64,000 nt of DNA from Curtobacterium sp. ER1/6 (GCF_001742745.1 NZ_MJAK01000002.1:310001-374000), one strand, 5' to 3'; counted from the first letter of the stretch, positions 16,774-27,055 are shown. The notes: generated by a model not told the origin, from the sequence alone. Numbers and translations are program-made.

Positions 16774-17802
16774 GTGCCCATCGCAACGCCGGAACAGTAC
16801 GCCGAGATGCTCGAACGAGCGAAGGCCGGCAAGTTCGCCTACCCCGCGGTGAACGTGTCCTCCTCGCAGACGATCAACGCCGTCCTCCAGGGCCTGCAGG
16901 AAGCCGGCTCGGACGGCATCCTCCAGGTCACGACGGGCGGCGCCGACTACTTCGCCGGCCACACCGTGAAGAACCGCGCGGCGGGCGCCCTCGCGATGGC
17001 GCGCTTCGCCCACGAGGTCGCGAAGAACTACGACATCACCGTGGCCCTGCACACCGACCACTGCCCGAAGGACGCCCTCGACGGCTTCGTCCTTCCCCTC
17101 ATCGCCGCGAGCGAGGAGGAGGTCCGCCAGGGCCGCAACCCGATCTTCCAGTCGCACATGTGGGACGGTTCGGCCGTGCCGCTCGACGAGAACATCGAGA
17201 TCGCCCGCACGATGATCGAGAAGACGCGCAACATCAACGCGATCCTCGAGGTCGAGATCGGCGTCGTCGGCGGCGAGGAGGACGGCGTCCAGCACGAGGG
17301 CACGAACGACGCGCTCTACACGACCCCGAACGACGTCGAGAAGGTCGTCGACGCGCTGGGCCTGGGCGACCGGGGCCGTTGGATCGCCGCCCTGACCTTC
17401 GGCAACGTGCACGGCGTGTACAAGCCGGGCAACGTCAAGCTGCGTCCGGAGCTCCTCGGCGAGATCCAGCGCTCGGTCGCCGAGAAGCACGGCACCGGTG
17501 AGAACCCGCTCGACCTCGTCTTCCACGGCGGCTCCGGCTCGACCGACGACGAGATCCACGAGGCCGTCCGCAACGGCGTCATCAAGATGAACATCGACAC
17601 GGACACGCAGTACGCGTTCACGCGCTCGATCGCCGATTCGATGTTCCGGAACTACGAGGGGGTGCTCAAGGTCGACGGCGAGGTCGGCAACAAGAAGCAG
17701 TACGACCCGCGCGCCTGGGGCAAGGTCGCCGAGACCGCGATGGCGGCCCGCGTCGGCGAGGCCGCGAAGGTCCTCGGCTCGGCTGGCAACACCAAGGGCT
17801 GA
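16774..17802 (+). CDS. fba: class II fructose-bisphosphate aldolase
   Basis: The 342-residue class IIa enzyme condenses dihydroxyacetone phosphate with glyceraldehyde 3-phosphate. It has the zinc-site HTDHCPK, the EIGVVGGEEDGV loop with family Glu residues, GNVHGVY and FHGGSGSTDDE. The GTG start at 16774 has a strong GAAGGAG 6 nt upstream. A perfect hairpin follows the stop. Although class II like Bacillus IolJ, its length and motifs mark it as the housekeeping aldolase. Confidence 0.96.
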   Translation: MPIATPEQYAEMLERAKAGKFAYPAVNVSSSQTINAVLQGLQEAGSDGILQVTTGGADYFAGHTVKNRAAGALAMARFAHEVAKNYDITVALHTDHCPKDALDGFVLPLIAASEEEVRQGRNPIFQSHMWDGSAVPLDENIEIARTMIEKTRNINAILEVEIGVVGGEEDGVQHEGTNDALYTTPNDVEKVVDALGLGDRGRWIAALTFGNVHGVYKPGNVKLRPELLGEIQRSVAEKHGTGENPLDLVFHGGSGSTDDEIHEAVRNGVIKMNIDTDTQYAFTRSIADSMFRNYEGVLKVDGEVGNKKQYDPRAWGKVAETAMAARVGEAAKVLGSAGNTKG

Positions 17803-17834
17803 GTCCGACACTCACCGGCACCGGCCGGGAGGCA

Positions 17835-17861
17835 CGGGGCGCGTCCGACGGACGCGCCCCG
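17835..17861 (+). terminator. terminator of fba
   Basis: A perfect inverted repeat of CGGGGCGCGTCCG with only a single central base, so in RNA about 11 bp with a small loop, followed by TT. It lies 32 nt after the fba stop. Confidence 0.75.
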
Positions 17862-17892
17862 TTCCGCGTCCGGTCACCACCACGGCCCGTGA

Positions 17893-17898
17893 CACGAT
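17893..17898 (+). promoter_or_regulatory. apeB -10-like box, leaderless type
   Basis: CACGAT, 6 nt before the GTG start at 17905. It departs from TANNNT at the first base. Confidence 0.35.
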
Positions 17899-17904
17899 GG
17901 GCGG

Positions 17905-19161
17905 GTGACCACCGACGCCATCGCCTCCTCGTTCGCCCAGTACGTCGCCGAGTCCCCGACCGCGTTCCACGCGGCCACGGTCGCGCGGGACCAGCTCGTG
18001 GCGGCGGGGTTCACCGAGCTGTCGGAGCTCGACGCCTGGCCCACCAAAGCCGGCGCCTACGTCGTCGTCCGTGACGGAGCCGTCATCGCCTGGCGCCTGC
18101 CGGAGTCGGCGACCGCGACCACGCCGTTCCGGATCCTCGGGGCGCACACCGACTCCCCCGGGTTCCGGATCAAGCCGAACCCCGGCGTCCGCACGGGCGG
18201 CTGGGAGCAGCTCAACGTCGAGGTCTACGGCGGTGCGCTCCTGTCGACGTGGTTCGACCGCGACCTCCGCATCGCCGGCCGCGTGGTCGACGCCGACGGC
18301 ACGGTGCGACTGCTCTCGACCGACGCCGTCGCCCGGATCCCAAACCTCGCGATCCACCTCGACCGCGGCGTGAACGACGGCAAGGAGATCGACCGGCAGC
18401 GCCACACCCTGCCGGTCGTCGGGATCGACGCCGCGTTCGGCGGCACGGACGTGCTCGACTGGCTGCGCGGCCGCGTCGGCGAGGCGGTCTCGTGGGACCT
18501 CTTCCTCGCGGACACGCAGGCCCCGGCGCGCATCGGCATCGACGGCGCGTTCCTGGCGTCCGGCCGGATGGACAACCTGACGAGCGTGCACGCCGGGCTC
18601 CGCGGCATCATCGAGGCGCCGGCGGACGGTGAGCACGTCCCCGTGTTCGCCGCGTTCGACCACGAGGAGATCGGCTCGTCGACCCCGTCCGGTGCGGGCG
18701 GCCCGTTCCTCGAGGACGTCCTCGGCCGCGTGCAGGAGGGCCTCCGCGCCACCCGCTCGGAGGCAGCACGGGCCTTTCGTGCCTCGTGGCTGCTCTCGAG
18801 CGACGCCGGACACCTCGTGCACCCGAACCAGCCGGAGAAGCACGACCCGACGAACCGCCCGCGGCCGGGAGCGGGTCCGCTCCTGAAGATCAGCGCGAAC
18901 CAGCGCTACATGACCGAGGCGAAGGGCGAGGCGGTCTGGGCTGCCGCGTGCGACGCCGCCGGGGTGACCTGGCAGCCCTTCGTCAACGTGAACACGATCC
19001 CCGGTGGCTCGACGATCGGCCCGATCGCGGCGACCCGGCTCGGCATCCCGACCATCGACATCGGCGTCGGGCTGCTGTCGATGCACTCGGTGCGCGAGCT
19101 CGTGCACGTCGACGACCTCGCGGCACTGCACGGCGCGGTCGCCGCCTTCCTGGCCGGCTAG
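17905..19161 (+). CDS. M18 family aspartyl aminopeptidase
   Basis: The 418-residue metallopeptidase belongs to family M18 (ApeB/DAPEP type) and would remove N-terminal acidic residues in the cytoplasm. Visible metal-site motifs are ILGAHTDSPGFRIKPN (His, Asp), FAAFDHEEIGSS (bridging Glu and general base) and the late SMHSVRELV with the final His. Length is normal. It starts with GTG behind a possible leaderless promoter and converges on the DUF6264-like gene with 12 nt between stops. Confidence 0.92.
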   Translation: MTTDAIASSFAQYVAESPTAFHAATVARDQLVAAGFTELSELDAWPTKAGAYVVVRDGAVIAWRLPESATATTPFRILGAHTDSPGFRIKPNPGVRTGGWEQLNVEVYGGALLSTWFDRDLRIAGRVVDADGTVRLLSTDAVARIPNLAIHLDRGVNDGKEIDRQRHTLPVVGIDAAFGGTDVLDWLRGRVGEAVSWDLFLADTQAPARIGIDGAFLASGRMDNLTSVHAGLRGIIEAPADGEHVPVFAAFDHEEIGSSTPSGAGGPFLEDVLGRVQEGLRATRSEAARAFRASWLLSSDAGHLVHPNQPEKHDPTNRPRPGAGPLLKISANQRYMTEAKGEAVWAAACDAAGVTWQPFVNVNTIPGGSTIGPIAATRLGIPTIDIGVGLLSMHSVRELVHVDDLAALHGAVAAFLAG

Positions 19162-19173
19162 TCCAGCGGCGGC

Positions 19174-19902
19174 TCAGCCGCCGGTCGCCCGCCGGATCGA
19201 CTCCTGCACGGCCGGGTCCTGGAACACCACGACGAGCATCGGCACGGCGCCCAGGACGCTCGCCACCACGCCACCGACCAGCGGCACCCAGAAGGTCCAC
19301 CGGTGGGCCCGGAGGCGGCGGACCGACCACCAGGCGACGAGGGCGAAGGTCACCGCCAGGACGACCGCGCGGACGACCGCCGCCGAGGAGAGGTCAGCAG
19401 GCGACGCCATCTCGCCGAACCGTCCCGTGACGTACTCGCGCGTCACACTCGCGACCGTGCCGGTCGACAGCGCGGTGAACACCGACCAGAGCCCGATGAA
19501 GAGCAGGCCGACGGTGAGCACGAAGTCGAGCCGCGAGGCACCGTAGGGGCTGACCGGTGCGGACGCCGGGGCGGACGACGAGCCGCCCCGGCCGTCGCGC
19601 TGGTCGGAGGCCGGACGGGTCGGGTCGGACGCACGACGCACATCGGCGTCCCGTCGCTGCGCCGCGTCCTGCCGCTGCTGCTCGGCTGCCTGACGTTCCT
19701 GCTCGACGAGCACCGGGTTCACCCAGCCCTCGGGTGCGTACTCGCCGTACTCCGGTGCCGGACGGCCGTGGACCCGGCCGTCCGCGCCACCGCCGGCCGA
19801 CGTCGCGGAGGCGGGTCGTGCCTCCCGGCCGAGCGCCGTCTCGTCGACGTGACCCGGGTCGCGGACGGGCACCGCGGCCCAGTCCCCCTGCGGCGCGGTC
19901 AC
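19174..19902 (-). CDS. DUF6264-like integral membrane protein
   Basis: The 242-residue protein has a long hydrophilic N-terminal half (with a [14 protein letters not shown] segment and a Gln/Arg-rich coiled stretch [19 protein letters not shown]) and three membrane helices in the C-terminal half (about residues 130-155, 183-203, 210-233). I associate this shape with DUF6264 of Microbacteriaceae; function unknown. The GTG start overlaps the ispH stop by 4 nt (GTGA), so it is translated from the ispH message. The much longer open frame upstream is antisense to xseA. Confidence 0.75.
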   Translation of the reverse strand: MTAPQGDWAAVPVRDPGHVDETALGREARPASATSAGGGADGRVHGRPAPEYGEYAPEGWVNPVLVEQERQAAEQQRQDAAQRRDADVRRASDPTRPASDQRDGRGGSSSAPASAPVSPYGASRLDFVLTVGLLFIGLWSVFTALSTGTVASVTREYVTGRFGEMASPADLSSAAVVRAVVLAVTFALVAWWSVRRLRAHRWTFWVPLVGGVVASVLGAVPMLVVVFQDPAVQESIRRATGG

Positions 19903-20963
19903 CGGCGTCGCCCGCCGAGTGCACGCGTCGGGGCACCCGACGCATCGGTGCGGAGCTCCTTGGGGAGCGAGAACATGAGGTCCTCGTGGGCGGTGACGAC
20001 CTCTTCCACCGTGCCGTACCCGGCGTCGGCGAGCTGCTCGAGCACCTCGGCGACGAGTTCCTCGGGGACGGAGGCGCCGCTGGTCACACCGACGGTCGCG
20101 ACGCCGTCGAGCCACTCCTGACGGATCTCCTCGGCGTAGTCGACGCGGTGCGCCGATCGCGCACCGTGCTCGAGCGCGACCTCGACCAGGCGCACGCTGT
20201 TCGAGGAGTTCGCCGAGCCGACCACGATGACGAGGTCCGCCGCGGGGGCGACCTTCTTCACCGCGACCTGGCGGTTCTGCGTGGCGTAGCAGATGTCGTC
20301 GGACGGCGGGTCCTGGATCGACGGGAACCGCTCCCGGAGCAGGCGGACGGTCTCCATCGTCTCGTCGACGCTCAGCGTGGTCTGCGAGAGCCACACGAGG
20401 TTGTCGGGGTCCGCCACCCGGAGCGCGGCGACGTCCTCGGGCCCGTTGACCAGGATCGTGCGCTCGGGCGCGTGGCCCATCGTGCCCTCGACCTCCTCGT
20501 GGCCGGCGTGCCCGATGAGGATGATCGTGCGGTCCCCCTTCGCGAAGCGCGTGGCCTCGCGGTGGACCTTCGTGACGAGGGGGCAGGTGGCGTCGATCGC
20601 GTGCAGGTCGCGCTCCGCGGCACCGGAGACGACCGCGGGCGAGACGCCGTGCGCGCTGAAGACGACGTGCGCGCCGCGGGGCACCTCGGCGACGTCGTCG
20701 ACGAAGACCGCACCGCGCTGTTCGAGGGTCGAGACCACGTGCACGTTGTGGACGATCTGCTTGCGGACGTACACGGGCTCGCCGTACTGCTCGAGGGCCT
20801 TCTCGACCGCGACGACCGCACGGTCGACCCCGGCGCAGTACCCGCGCGGGGCGGCGAGCAGCACCTTCTTCGCGCCGGCGACCGGCTCGTCCCGCAGGCG
20901 GCCCCGCGCGGCGTGCACCCGGGGCGGGGCGAGCGGGACCGTGCGGCCGTTGGTGATCGTCAC
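19899..20963 (-). CDS. ispH: 4-hydroxy-3-methylbut-2-enyl diphosphate reductase
   Basis: IspH makes IPP and DMAPP in the last step of the MEP isoprenoid pathway using a 4Fe-4S cluster. The three cluster cysteines are visible in [24 protein letters not shown] and [12 protein letters not shown]. The substrate-binding [23 protein letters not shown] and GSANSSNS motifs are also present. The GTG at 20963 ([11 protein letters not shown]) has TATCAT 7 nt upstream, which suggests a leaderless transcript. The protein is about 354 residues. It diverges from xseA. Confidence 0.95.
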   Translation of the reverse strand: MTITNGRTVPLAPPRVHAARGRLRDEPVAGAKKVLLAAPRGYCAGVDRAVVAVEKALEQYGEPVYVRKQIVHNVHVVSTLEQRGAVFVDDVAEVPRGAHVVFSAHGVSPAVVSGAAERDLHAIDATCPLVTKVHREATRFAKGDRTIILIGHAGHEEVEGTMGHAPERTILVNGPEDVAALRVADPDNLVWLSQTTLSVDETMETVRLLRERFPSIQDPPSDDICYATQNRQVAVKKVAPAADLVIVVGSANSSNSVRLVEVALEHGARSAHRVDYAEEIRQEWLDGVATVGVTSGASVPEELVAEVLEQLADAGYGTVEEVVTAHEDLMFSLPKELRTDASGAPTRALGGRRR

Positions 20964-20970
20964 GCCCCCG

Positions 20971-20976
20971 ATGATA
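20971..20976 (-). promoter_or_regulatory. ispH -10 box, leaderless type
   Basis: TATCAT on the minus strand, 7 nt before the GTG start. Confidence 0.55.
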
Positions 20977-21054
20977 GGTGTCGGGCGGGCGTGCGGCCTG
21001 GGTGTCGACCCGGCCGCGGTGTGCGGGCCGTGCGGCGCTGTCCGCGGGATGCGG

Positions 21055-21060
21055 CAGCAT
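21055..21060 (+). promoter_or_regulatory. xseA -10-like box, leaderless type
   Basis: CAGCAT, then GGGGGC, then the ATG. The same CAGCAT-N6-ATG layout occurs at mazG. The G-run could alternatively act as a ribosome-binding site. Confidence 0.4.
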
Positions 21061-21066
21061 GGGGGC

Positions 21067-22308
21067 ATGGCGATCGAACAGGGCCCGCCGACGGCCGACA
21101 ACCCGTGGCCCGTCGCGCTGCTCGGCGCGAAGATCCGCGACTGGATCGACCGACTCGGCACCGCGTGGGTCGAGGGCGAGATCACCCAGTGGAACGTCGC
21201 CGGCGGCAACGTGTACGGCAAGCTCAAGGACGTCGAGGTCGACGCGACGGTGTCGTTCTCGATCTGGTCGAGCGTGCGCTCCCGGGTGCCGGCGGACCTG
21301 AAGCAGGGCGACCGCGTCGTCGCCGCCGTCAAGCCGAACTACTGGGTCAAGGGCGGCTCGCTGACCATGCAGGTCGTCGAGATGAAGCACGTCGGACTCG
21401 GGGACCTGCTCGAACGCCTCGAGCGGCTGCGTCGGACCCTGGCGGCCGAGGGGCTGTTCGACCCGTCGCGCAAGCGCCGCCTGCCGTTCCTGCCGCACCG
21501 GATCGGGCTGATCACGGGCAAGGACTCCGACGCCGAGAAGGACGTCAAGCGGAACGCACAGCTGCGGTGGCCGCAGGTGGCGTTCCGGACCGTCCACACC
21601 GCGGTGCAGGGCGAGCGGGCCGTCGGCGAGGTCACGGCCGCCATCGTCGAGCTCGACGCCGACCCCACCGTCGACGTCATCATCGTCGCGCGCGGCGGCG
21701 GCGACTTCCAGAACCTGCTCGGCTTCAGCGACGAGGGGCTCGTGCGGACCGCGGCGGCCGCGACGACCCCGATCGTCTCGGCCATCGGGCACGAGGCCGA
21801 CCGCCCCATCCTCGACGAGGTCGCCGACCTGCGGGCCTCCACCCCGACGGACGCCGCCAAGCGGGTCGTGCCGGACGTCGCCGAGGAGCTCGCCAACGTC
21901 CGGCAGGCCCGCGCCCGACTGGGCCTCCGGCTGTCGCACGTGCTCGCCGTGGAGGCGGACCGGATCGCCGCCCTGCGTTCCCGTCCGGCCCTGGCGTCGA
22001 CCGCGTGGCTCGTCGACACCCGGGCGGAAGAGGTCGCGCGCGACCTCTCCCGGGCGCGGGAGCTCGTGGACCGCCGGCTCGAGCGCTCGCACGCCGACGT
22101 CGGCCACCTCACCGCCAGGCTCCGGTCGCTGTCGCCGCGGGACACCCTGCGGCGCGGGTACGCCATCGTGCAGACCGTCGACGGCGGGGTGGTGCGCGGC
22201 TCGGACGACCTCGACGGCGCCACGCCCGTGCACGTCACGCTCGGCGCCGGCACCGCCACCGGCACGCTCGAACCGGACGGACCGGGGCCGGACGGCTCCG
22301 GCGCCTGA
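21067..22308 (+). CDS. xseA: exodeoxyribonuclease VII large subunit
   Basis: The catalytic subunit of ExoVII degrades single-stranded DNA. Its 413 residues comprise an N-terminal OB fold ([22 protein letters not shown]), the nuclease core ([60 protein letters not shown]) and a C-terminal helical region ending with [15 protein letters not shown] 21067 matches the family N-terminus; the frame is open far upstream. The stop codon lies in the first of three 16-bp tandem repeats. xseB follows 96 nt later with its own promoter. Confidence 0.95.
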   Translation: MAIEQGPPTADNPWPVALLGAKIRDWIDRLGTAWVEGEITQWNVAGGNVYGKLKDVEVDATVSFSIWSSVRSRVPADLKQGDRVVAAVKPNYWVKGGSLTMQVVEMKHVGLGDLLERLERLRRTLAAEGLFDPSRKRRLPFLPHRIGLITGKDSDAEKDVKRNAQLRWPQVAFRTVHTAVQGERAVGEVTAAIVELDADPTVDVIIVARGGGDFQNLLGFSDEGLVRTAAAATTPIVSAIGHEADRPILDEVADLRASTPTDAAKRVVPDVAEELANVRQARARLGLRLSHVLAVEADRIAALRSRPALASTAWLVDTRAEEVARDLSRARELVDRRLERSHADVGHLTARLRSLSPRDTLRRGYAIVQTVDGGVVRGSDDLDGATPVHVTLGAGTATGTLEPDGPGPDGSGA

Positions 22309-22341
22309 GGGCTCCGGTACCTGAGGGCTCCGACGCCTGAC
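22294..22341 (+). repeat. three 16-bp tandem repeats spanning the xseA stop codon
   Basis: The unit GGCTCCGGCGCCTGAG is repeated three times (22294, 22310, 22326) with two or three changes per copy. Each copy carries a TGA. The real stop is in copy 1; copies 2 and 3 look like duplicated ends. Confidence 0.8.
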
Positions 22342-22392
22342 GACCTCCTCCACGGACCCGGGCCGCGGTACGTCGCGTCGGGGGCTGCTCGG

Positions 22393-22398
22393 TAGGAT
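22393..22398 (+). promoter_or_regulatory. xseB -10 box, leaderless type
   Basis: TAGGAT, 6 nt before the GTG at 22405. Confidence 0.5.
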
Positions 22399-22404
22399 CG
22401 AGGG

Positions 22405-22677
22405 GTGTCGACCCAGCAGGAACCCGTGCCGTCCGACGTGCAGTCGCTGAGCTACGAGGCCGCGCGCGACGAACTCGTGCGCGTCGTCGCCGAGCTCGAG
22501 CAGGGGTCCGCCACGCTCGAGCGGTCGCTCGCGCTCTGGGAACGGGGCGAGTCGCTCGCCGCCCGGTGCGAGGAGTGGCTCGTCGGCGCGCGTGCCCGGC
22601 TCGACGCCGCCCGTGCCGCATCGGCCGACGCCGACCGCGCGCAGGCCGCGGGCGACCAGGACGGAGCGGTCCGGTGA
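22405..22677 (+). CDS. xseB: exodeoxyribonuclease VII small subunit
   Basis: The 90-residue helical subunit binds XseA. It has the family core [35 protein letters not shown] and a later cysteine (ARCEEWL). Its TGA stop overlaps the GTG of the DUF4245 gene by 4 nt. The GTG start has a TAGGAT box 6 nt upstream and no ribosome-binding site, so translation is probably leaderless. Confidence 0.93.
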   Translation: MSTQQEPVPSDVQSLSYEAARDELVRVVAELEQGSATLERSLALWERGESLAARCEEWLVGARARLDAARAASADADRAQAAGDQDGAVR

Positions 22678-23315
22678 CCGACCAGGACGGACGCCCCGTC
22701 GTCGCCGAGCTCGGTCGGCCGGAGACCCCGGAGGAGACCTGGGCGCGGAAGGACGCCGCCCGCCGTGCGCGCCGCGAGCACCAGACGGCCTTCAACCTGG
22801 TCATCGCCCTCATCGCGTCGCTCGGCATCGTGCTGTTCCTCGTGCTCGTCGTGGTCCGACCGGACCAGACGGTGGATCGCTCGGTCGACTACCAGCAGGT
22901 GGCCGCCGGTGCGGACGTGCCCGGCGTGACGCTGGCCGCGCCCGACCTGCCCGACGGCTTCACGTCGAACCGTGCCGACTTCCAGGACAAGACGTCCGAC
23001 GGGGTGCGGGTGTGGACGGTCGGGCTCGTCACCCCGGACCGGCAGTACATCGGTCTGCAGCAGGGCATCCAGGCCAACGCGTCGTGGGTGTCGAACCAGC
23101 TCGACCAGAAGCCGGCCACCGGGGACCGCACCATCGACGGCACGAAGTGGACCGTGTACGACCGCCGCGACGAGGGTCGCGACGCCGGCAACCACGCGTA
23201 CTCCCTCGTGACCACCTTCGGCAGCAACACGATCGTCCTGTCCGGCACCGCCGACGACCGGTCCTTCACGACCGTCGCCCGCGCCGTGACCGAGCAGTTC
23301 GCCCAGCAGCAGTAG
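22674..23315 (+). CDS. DUF4245 membrane-anchored protein
   Basis: The 213-residue protein has a charged cytoplasmic N-terminus, one transmembrane helix (about residues 37-60, [20 protein letters not shown]) and an extracytoplasmic domain of about 150 residues. This domain is of unknown function and common in actinobacteria next to xseAB or carbonic anhydrase genes. GTG 22674 is fixed by the 4-nt overlap with xseB. A short tandem repeat surrounds the stop codon (QQQ-TAG). Confidence 0.8.
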   Translation: MTDQDGRPVVAELGRPETPEETWARKDAARRARREHQTAFNLVIALIASLGIVLFLVLVVVRPDQTVDRSVDYQQVAAGADVPGVTLAAPDLPDGFTSNRADFQDKTSDGVRVWTVGLVTPDRQYIGLQQGIQANASWVSNQLDQKPATGDRTIDGTKWTVYDRRDEGRDAGNHAYSLVTTFGSNTIVLSGTADDRSFTTVARAVTEQFAQQQ

Positions 23316-23340
23316 CAGCCACCAGCAGCAGTAGCAGCAG
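23304..23340 (+). repeat. two 15-bp direct repeats spanning the DUF4245 stop codon
   Basis: CAGCAGCAGTAGCAG occurs at 23304 and 23323. The first copy holds the TAG stop codon; the second is non-coding. Confidence 0.8.
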
Positions 23341-23370
23341 ACCCGACCGACCCCGAGCACGAGGAAGACC

Positions 23371-23985
23371 ATGCCCGACCGCGCCGCATCCACCCCGTCC
23401 GACGCCCTCCGCCTGCTCGTCGAGGGCAACGCCCGCTTCGCCTCCGACAAGCGCCGCACGGGTCGGATCGACCCGGACCGCCGCGGCGAGCTCACCGGGT
23501 CGCAGGCACCGTTCGCGACCGTGCTCGGCTGCTCCGACTCCCGCGTGCCGTTCGAGCACGTGTTCGACGCCGGCATCGGCGACCTGTTCGCCATCCGGAA
23601 CGCGGGGCAGATCGTCGACGACGTCGTGCTCGGCTCGATCGAGTTCGCGGTCGTCGCCCTCGGTACCCCGCTCGTCGTCGTGCTCCGGCACACGCGCTGC
23701 GGTGCCGTGGCCGCCGCCCGCTCCGGTGAGCCCGTCCCCGCTCCGCACCTGCAGGCCCTGGTCGACGCGATCGCGCCCAGCGTCGAGCAGGTCCGGGCGA
23801 CCGACGCCGAGCTCCCGCAGGAGTCGGTCGGCGCCGCGCACCTCGAGGCCACGCTCCGCCAGGTGATCGAGCGCTCCGGCGCCGTCTCGGACGCGATCGC
23901 CGAGGGTAGGTTGGCGGTCGTCGGGGCGACCTACGACCTCGCCACGGGCGAGGTCACCATCGACACCGTGGTGGGCCAGGCCTGA
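23371..23985 (+). CDS. beta-class carbonic anhydrase
   Basis: The enzyme interconverts CO2 and bicarbonate. In 204 residues the zinc site is visible as Cys54 and Asp56 ([11 protein letters not shown]) with His107 and Cys110 (LRHTRCGAV). In most family members the residue before the zinc His is Gly (GHxxC); here it is Arg. FAIRNAG is also present. ATG 23371 follows GAGGAAGACC. The likely role is bicarbonate supply for carboxylases; it is probably constitutive. Confidence 0.92.
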   Translation: MPDRAASTPSDALRLLVEGNARFASDKRRTGRIDPDRRGELTGSQAPFATVLGCSDSRVPFEHVFDAGIGDLFAIRNAGQIVDDVVLGSIEFAVVALGTPLVVVLRHTRCGAVAAARSGEPVPAPHLQALVDAIAPSVEQVRATDAELPQESVGAAHLEATLRQVIERSGAVSDAIAEGRLAVVGATYDLATGEVTIDTVVGQA

Positions 23986-24017
23986 CCGGTCGCCACCACG
24001 AGCGCCCGGACACCCCC

Positions 24018-24083
24018 GGGCACCGAGCCAGCGGGGCGACCGCCCCGACCGGGCACCGAGCCAGTGGAGCGACCGCTCCGACC
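24018..24083 (+). repeat. two 33-bp tandem repeats, each with a hairpin, upstream of fumC
   Basis: Units 24018-24050 and 24051-24083 differ at three positions. Each contains a 6-bp hairpin: GGGGCG-AC-CGCCCC (24033-24046) and GGAGCG-AC-CGCTCC (24066-24079). Two of the three differences are the two partners of one base pair (G-C in one, A-T in the other), so pairing is preserved. Confidence 0.8.
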
Positions 24084-24110
24084 GTGCACCACAGGAAGGA
24101 CCACGACGAC

Positions 24111-25523
24111 GTGACCACCACCGAGACCGACCAGACCGACGGCTTCCGCATCGAGCACGACACGATGGGCGAGGTCCGGGTGCCCGTCGACGCCCTGTAC
24201 CGCGCGCAGACGCAGCGCGCGGTGGAGAACTTCCCGATCTCGGGCAGCGGGCTCGAGCCGGCGCAGATCGTCGCCCTCGCGCGGATCAAGCGGGCTGCGG
24301 CCGTGGTGAACGGGTCGCTCGGCATCGTGGACCCGGCGGTGGCCGACGCGATCGCGCGGGCCGCGGACACGATCATCGGCGGCGAGCACCACGACCAGTT
24401 CCCGGTCGACGTCTACCAGACCGGCAGCGGCACGTCGTCGAACATGAACATGAACGAGGTCCTGGCGACGCTCGCGACCCGCATCGCCGGCACGGACGTC
24501 CACCCGAACGACCACGTCAACGCCTCGCAGTCGTCGAACGACGTCTTCCCCACGTCGGTGCACGTCGCCGTCACCGAGGCCCTCATCCGCACCCTCGTCC
24601 CCGCGCTCGAGCACCTCGCCGCGTCGCTCGAGGCGAAGGCGACCCTCTGGGCGGACGCCGTGAAGTCCGGTCGCACCCACCTGATGGATGCCACCCCGGT
24701 CACGCTCGGCCAGGAGTTCGGCGGCTACGCCCGACAGGTCCGGCTCGGCGTCGAGCGGGTGCAGGCGACGCTCCCCCGCGTCGCCGAGGTCCCGCTCGGC
24801 GGCACCGCGGTCGGCACCGGCATCAACACGCCGAAGGGCTTCCCGCAGCAGGTCATCGCCCGGCTCGCGGCGGACACCGGCCTGCCGATCACCGAGGCAC
24901 TCGACCACTTCGAGGCCCAGGGCGCGCGCGACGCCCTCGTCGAGGCATCCGGTGCCCTCCGGGTCGTCGCGGTCAGCCTCACGAAGATCAACAACGACCT
25001 GCGGTGGATGGGCTCCGGGCCGAACACCGGCCTGGGCGAACTGCACATCCCCGACCTGCAGCCCGGCTCGTCGATCATGCCCGGCAAGGTCAACCCGGTC
25101 ATCCCCGAGGCCACCCTCATGGTCGCCGCGCGGGTCATCGGCAACGACGCCACCGTCGCGTGGGCCGGGGCCTCGGGCGCGTTCGAGCTGAACGTCGCCA
25201 TCCCGGTGATGGGCACGGCGCTCCTCGAGTCGATCCGCCTGCTCGCGAACAGCTCGCGCGTCCTCGCCGACAAGACGATCGACGGGCTCGAGGCGAACCT
25301 CGAGCGGGCCCGCTCGTTCGCCGAGTCGTCGCCGTCGATCGTGACCCCGCTCAACCGGGTGATCGGGTACGAGGCCGCCGCCAAGGTGGCGAAGTACGCC
25401 GTCGCCGAGGGCATCACCGTCCGCGAGGCCGTCGTCGCCCTCGGCCACGTCGAGCGCGGCGAGGTCACCGAGGAGCAGCTCGACAGCGCCCTCGACGTGC
25501 TGAGCATGACGCACCCGAACTGA
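24111..25523 (+). CDS. fumC: class II fumarate hydratase
   Basis: FumC hydrates fumarate to malate in the TCA cycle without iron-sulfur clusters. The 470-residue protein contains [14 protein letters not shown], the active-site His region [17 protein letters not shown] and the superfamily signature [15 protein letters not shown] with the catalytic Ser loop. GTG 24111 is chosen because AGGAAGGA lies 10 nt upstream and the length matches the family. The preceding 66 nt are two hairpin repeats that could affect expression. A perfect palindrome follows the stop codon. Confidence 0.95.
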   Translation: MTTTETDQTDGFRIEHDTMGEVRVPVDALYRAQTQRAVENFPISGSGLEPAQIVALARIKRAAAVVNGSLGIVDPAVADAIARAADTIIGGEHHDQFPVDVYQTGSGTSSNMNMNEVLATLATRIAGTDVHPNDHVNASQSSNDVFPTSVHVAVTEALIRTLVPALEHLAASLEAKATLWADAVKSGRTHLMDATPVTLGQEFGGYARQVRLGVERVQATLPRVAEVPLGGTAVGTGINTPKGFPQQVIARLAADTGLPITEALDHFEAQGARDALVEASGALRVVAVSLTKINNDLRWMGSGPNTGLGELHIPDLQPGSSIMPGKVNPVIPEATLMVAARVIGNDATVAWAGASGAFELNVAIPVMGTALLESIRLLANSSRVLADKTIDGLEANLERARSFAESSPSIVTPLNRVIGYEAAAKVAKYAVAEGITVREAVVALGHVERGEVTEEQLDSALDVLSMTHPN

Positions 25524-25538
25524 CGCGGGTCCCCACCC

Positions 25539-25586
25539 GACGGACGGGAGGCGCGGTGCCGGCCGGCACCGCGCCTCCCGTCCGTC
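25539..25586. terminator. palindromic repeat family 1, copy 2 (between fumC and phoH2)
   Basis: A perfect 48-bp palindrome (24-bp arms, no spacer) with GTGCCGGCCGGCAC at its centre and the GGACGGGAGGC core. It lies 15 nt after the fumC stop and about 110 nt before the convergent phoH2 stop, consistent with bidirectional termination. Confidence 0.75.
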
Positions 25587-25602
25587 GTCCGGTCGCGTCA
25601 GT

Positions 25603-25685
25603 GCGCGAGGCTCGCGCCAGCGGACACTTTCGCGGGCGCGCAACCGCGAACCTGTCCGCCCAGCCGAGCCTCGCGCTGGCGCGCG
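25603..25685. repeat. palindromic repeat family 3, copy 1
   Basis: An imperfect inverted repeat: GCGCGAGGCTCGCGCCAG at the left and a mirrored CCGAGCCTCGCGCTGGCG at the right, enclosing GGACA...TGTCC. It is related to elements at 27258 and 42895. It sits just beyond the phoH2 stop and may be its terminator. Confidence 0.55.
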
Positions 25686-25693
25686 GTGCCGCG

Positions 25694-27055
25694 CTACACC
25701 AGGTCGGGCGAGTCGAGCAGCTCGGTCACGAGCGCCGCGATCGCCGAGCGCTCCGAGCGCGTCAGTGTCACGTGCGCGAACAGCGGGTGCCCCTTGAGCC
25801 GCTCGATCACGGACGCGATGCCGTCGTGCCGGCCGACCCGCAGGTTGTCCCGCTGCGCCACGTCGTGCGTCAGGACCACGCGCGAGTTCTGCCCGATGCG
25901 CGACAGCATCGTGAGCAGGACGTTGCGCTCGAGGGACTGCGCCTCGTCGACGATCACGAACGCGTCGTGCAGCGACCGCCCGCGGATGTGCGTCAGCGGC
26001 AGGACCTCGAGCATGCCGCGCTCGACGACCTCGTCGAGCACGTTGTCGGACACGAGCGCCCCGAGGGTGTCGAACACGGCCTGCCCCCACGGGTTCATCT
26101 TCTCGGCGGCGTCGCCGGGCAGGTACCCGAGCTCCTGGCCGCCCACGGCGTAGAGCGGCCGGAAGACCATGATCTTCTTGTGCTGCTGCCGTTCGAGCAC
26201 GGCCTCGAGCCCGGCGCAGAGCGCGAGCGCGGACTTGCCCGTGCCGGCCGAACCACCGAGCGAGACGATGCCGATCTCCGGGTCGAGCAGGGCGTCGATC
26301 GCGAGTCGCTGCTCGGCGGACCGGCCGCGGAGGCCGAAGACCTCGCGGTCGCCGCGGACGAGCGAAACGGCGCCGGCCTCGTGCACGCGGCCGAGCGCCG
26401 ACCCGCGCTCGGAGTGGATGACGACACCGGTGTTGACCGGGACGCCCGCGAGCTGCGACGAGCGGATCTCCTCGCGCTCGTACAGGTCCGACATCTGCTC
26501 GCCCGACACCTGCAGGTCGGTGATGCCCGTGTACCCGGAGTCGACCGCGAGCTCGGCGCGGTACTCCTCCGCCGCCATGCCGATCGACGACGCCTTCACG
26601 CGCAGCGGCAGGTCCTTCGACACCACGACCACGTCGAGCCCGTCGTTCGACAGGTTCGACGCGACCGCCAGGATCCGCGAGTCGTTGTCACCGAGTCGCA
26701 GCCCGGACGGCAGGACGGACTGCTCGGAGTGGTTCAGCTCGACGCGGAAGGAGCCGCCGTCCTCGAGCGCGATGGGGAAGTCGAGGCGCTCGTGCTCGAT
26801 GCGCAGGTCGTCGAGCAGCCGCAGTGCCTGGCGTGCGAAGTACCCGATCTCCGGGTCGTTGCGCTTGGCCTCGAGCTCGCTGACGACGACCACGGGCAGG
26901 ACCACCGCGTGTTCGGCGAACCGGAACAGGGCCCGCGGATCGCTGAGGAGCACCGAGGTGTCGAGCACGTACGTGCGCTGGGCGACCGGTGTGGACGGGT
27001 CCGCGGTGCGCCGCTGGGCGGGTTCGCGAGAGACGTTCTGAGAGGTCACGACCAC
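25694..27055 (-). CDS. PhoH2 protein: PIN-domain RNase fused to PhoH ATPase
   Basis: The 453-residue protein joins an N-terminal PIN domain ([12 protein letters not shown] with the first metal Asp; later [11 protein letters not shown] and [13 protein letters not shown] acidic sites) to a C-terminal PhoH helicase-like ATPase ([13 protein letters not shown]-loop, [13 protein letters not shown] Walker B). Mycobacterial PhoH2 is an RNA helicase/RNase, so a role in RNA unwinding and decay is likely. The GTG start at 27055 is preceded by GGATGGA. It stands alone and is followed by family 3 and family 1 repeats. Confidence 0.9.
   Translation of the reverse strand: MVVTSQNVSREPAQRRTADPSTPVAQRTYVLDTSVLLSDPRALFRFAEHAVVLPVVVVSELEAKRNDPEIGYFARQALRLLDDLRIEHERLDFPIALEDGGSFRVELNHSEQSVLPSGLRLGDNDSRILAVASNLSNDGLDVVVVSKDLPLRVKASSIGMAAEEYRAELAVDSGYTGITDLQVSGEQMSDLYEREEIRSSQLAGVPVNTGVVIHSERGSALGRVHEAGAVSLVRGDREVFGLRGRSAEQRLAIDALLDPEIGIVSLGGSAGTGKSALALCAGLEAVLERQQHKKIMVFRPLYAVGGQELGYLPGDAAEKMNPWGQAVFDTLGALVSDNVLDEVVERGMLEVLPLTHIRGRSLHDAFVIVDEAQSLERNVLLTMLSRIGQNSRVVLTHDVAQRDNLRVGRHDGIASVIERLKGHPLFAHVTLTRSERSAIAALVTELLDSPDLV

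Noticed and set aside
16774-17802. The class II aldolase as the inositol IolJ
   Set aside because: It lies outside the iol operon, is paired with glpX, and its length and motifs are those of housekeeping class IIa FBA. A moonlighting role cannot be excluded.
25539-25586. Perfect 48-bp palindrome as a transposon or phage integration end
   Set aside because: No transposase, no target duplication and no partner end. The same element recurs at convergent gene ends, which favours a terminator-like repeat.
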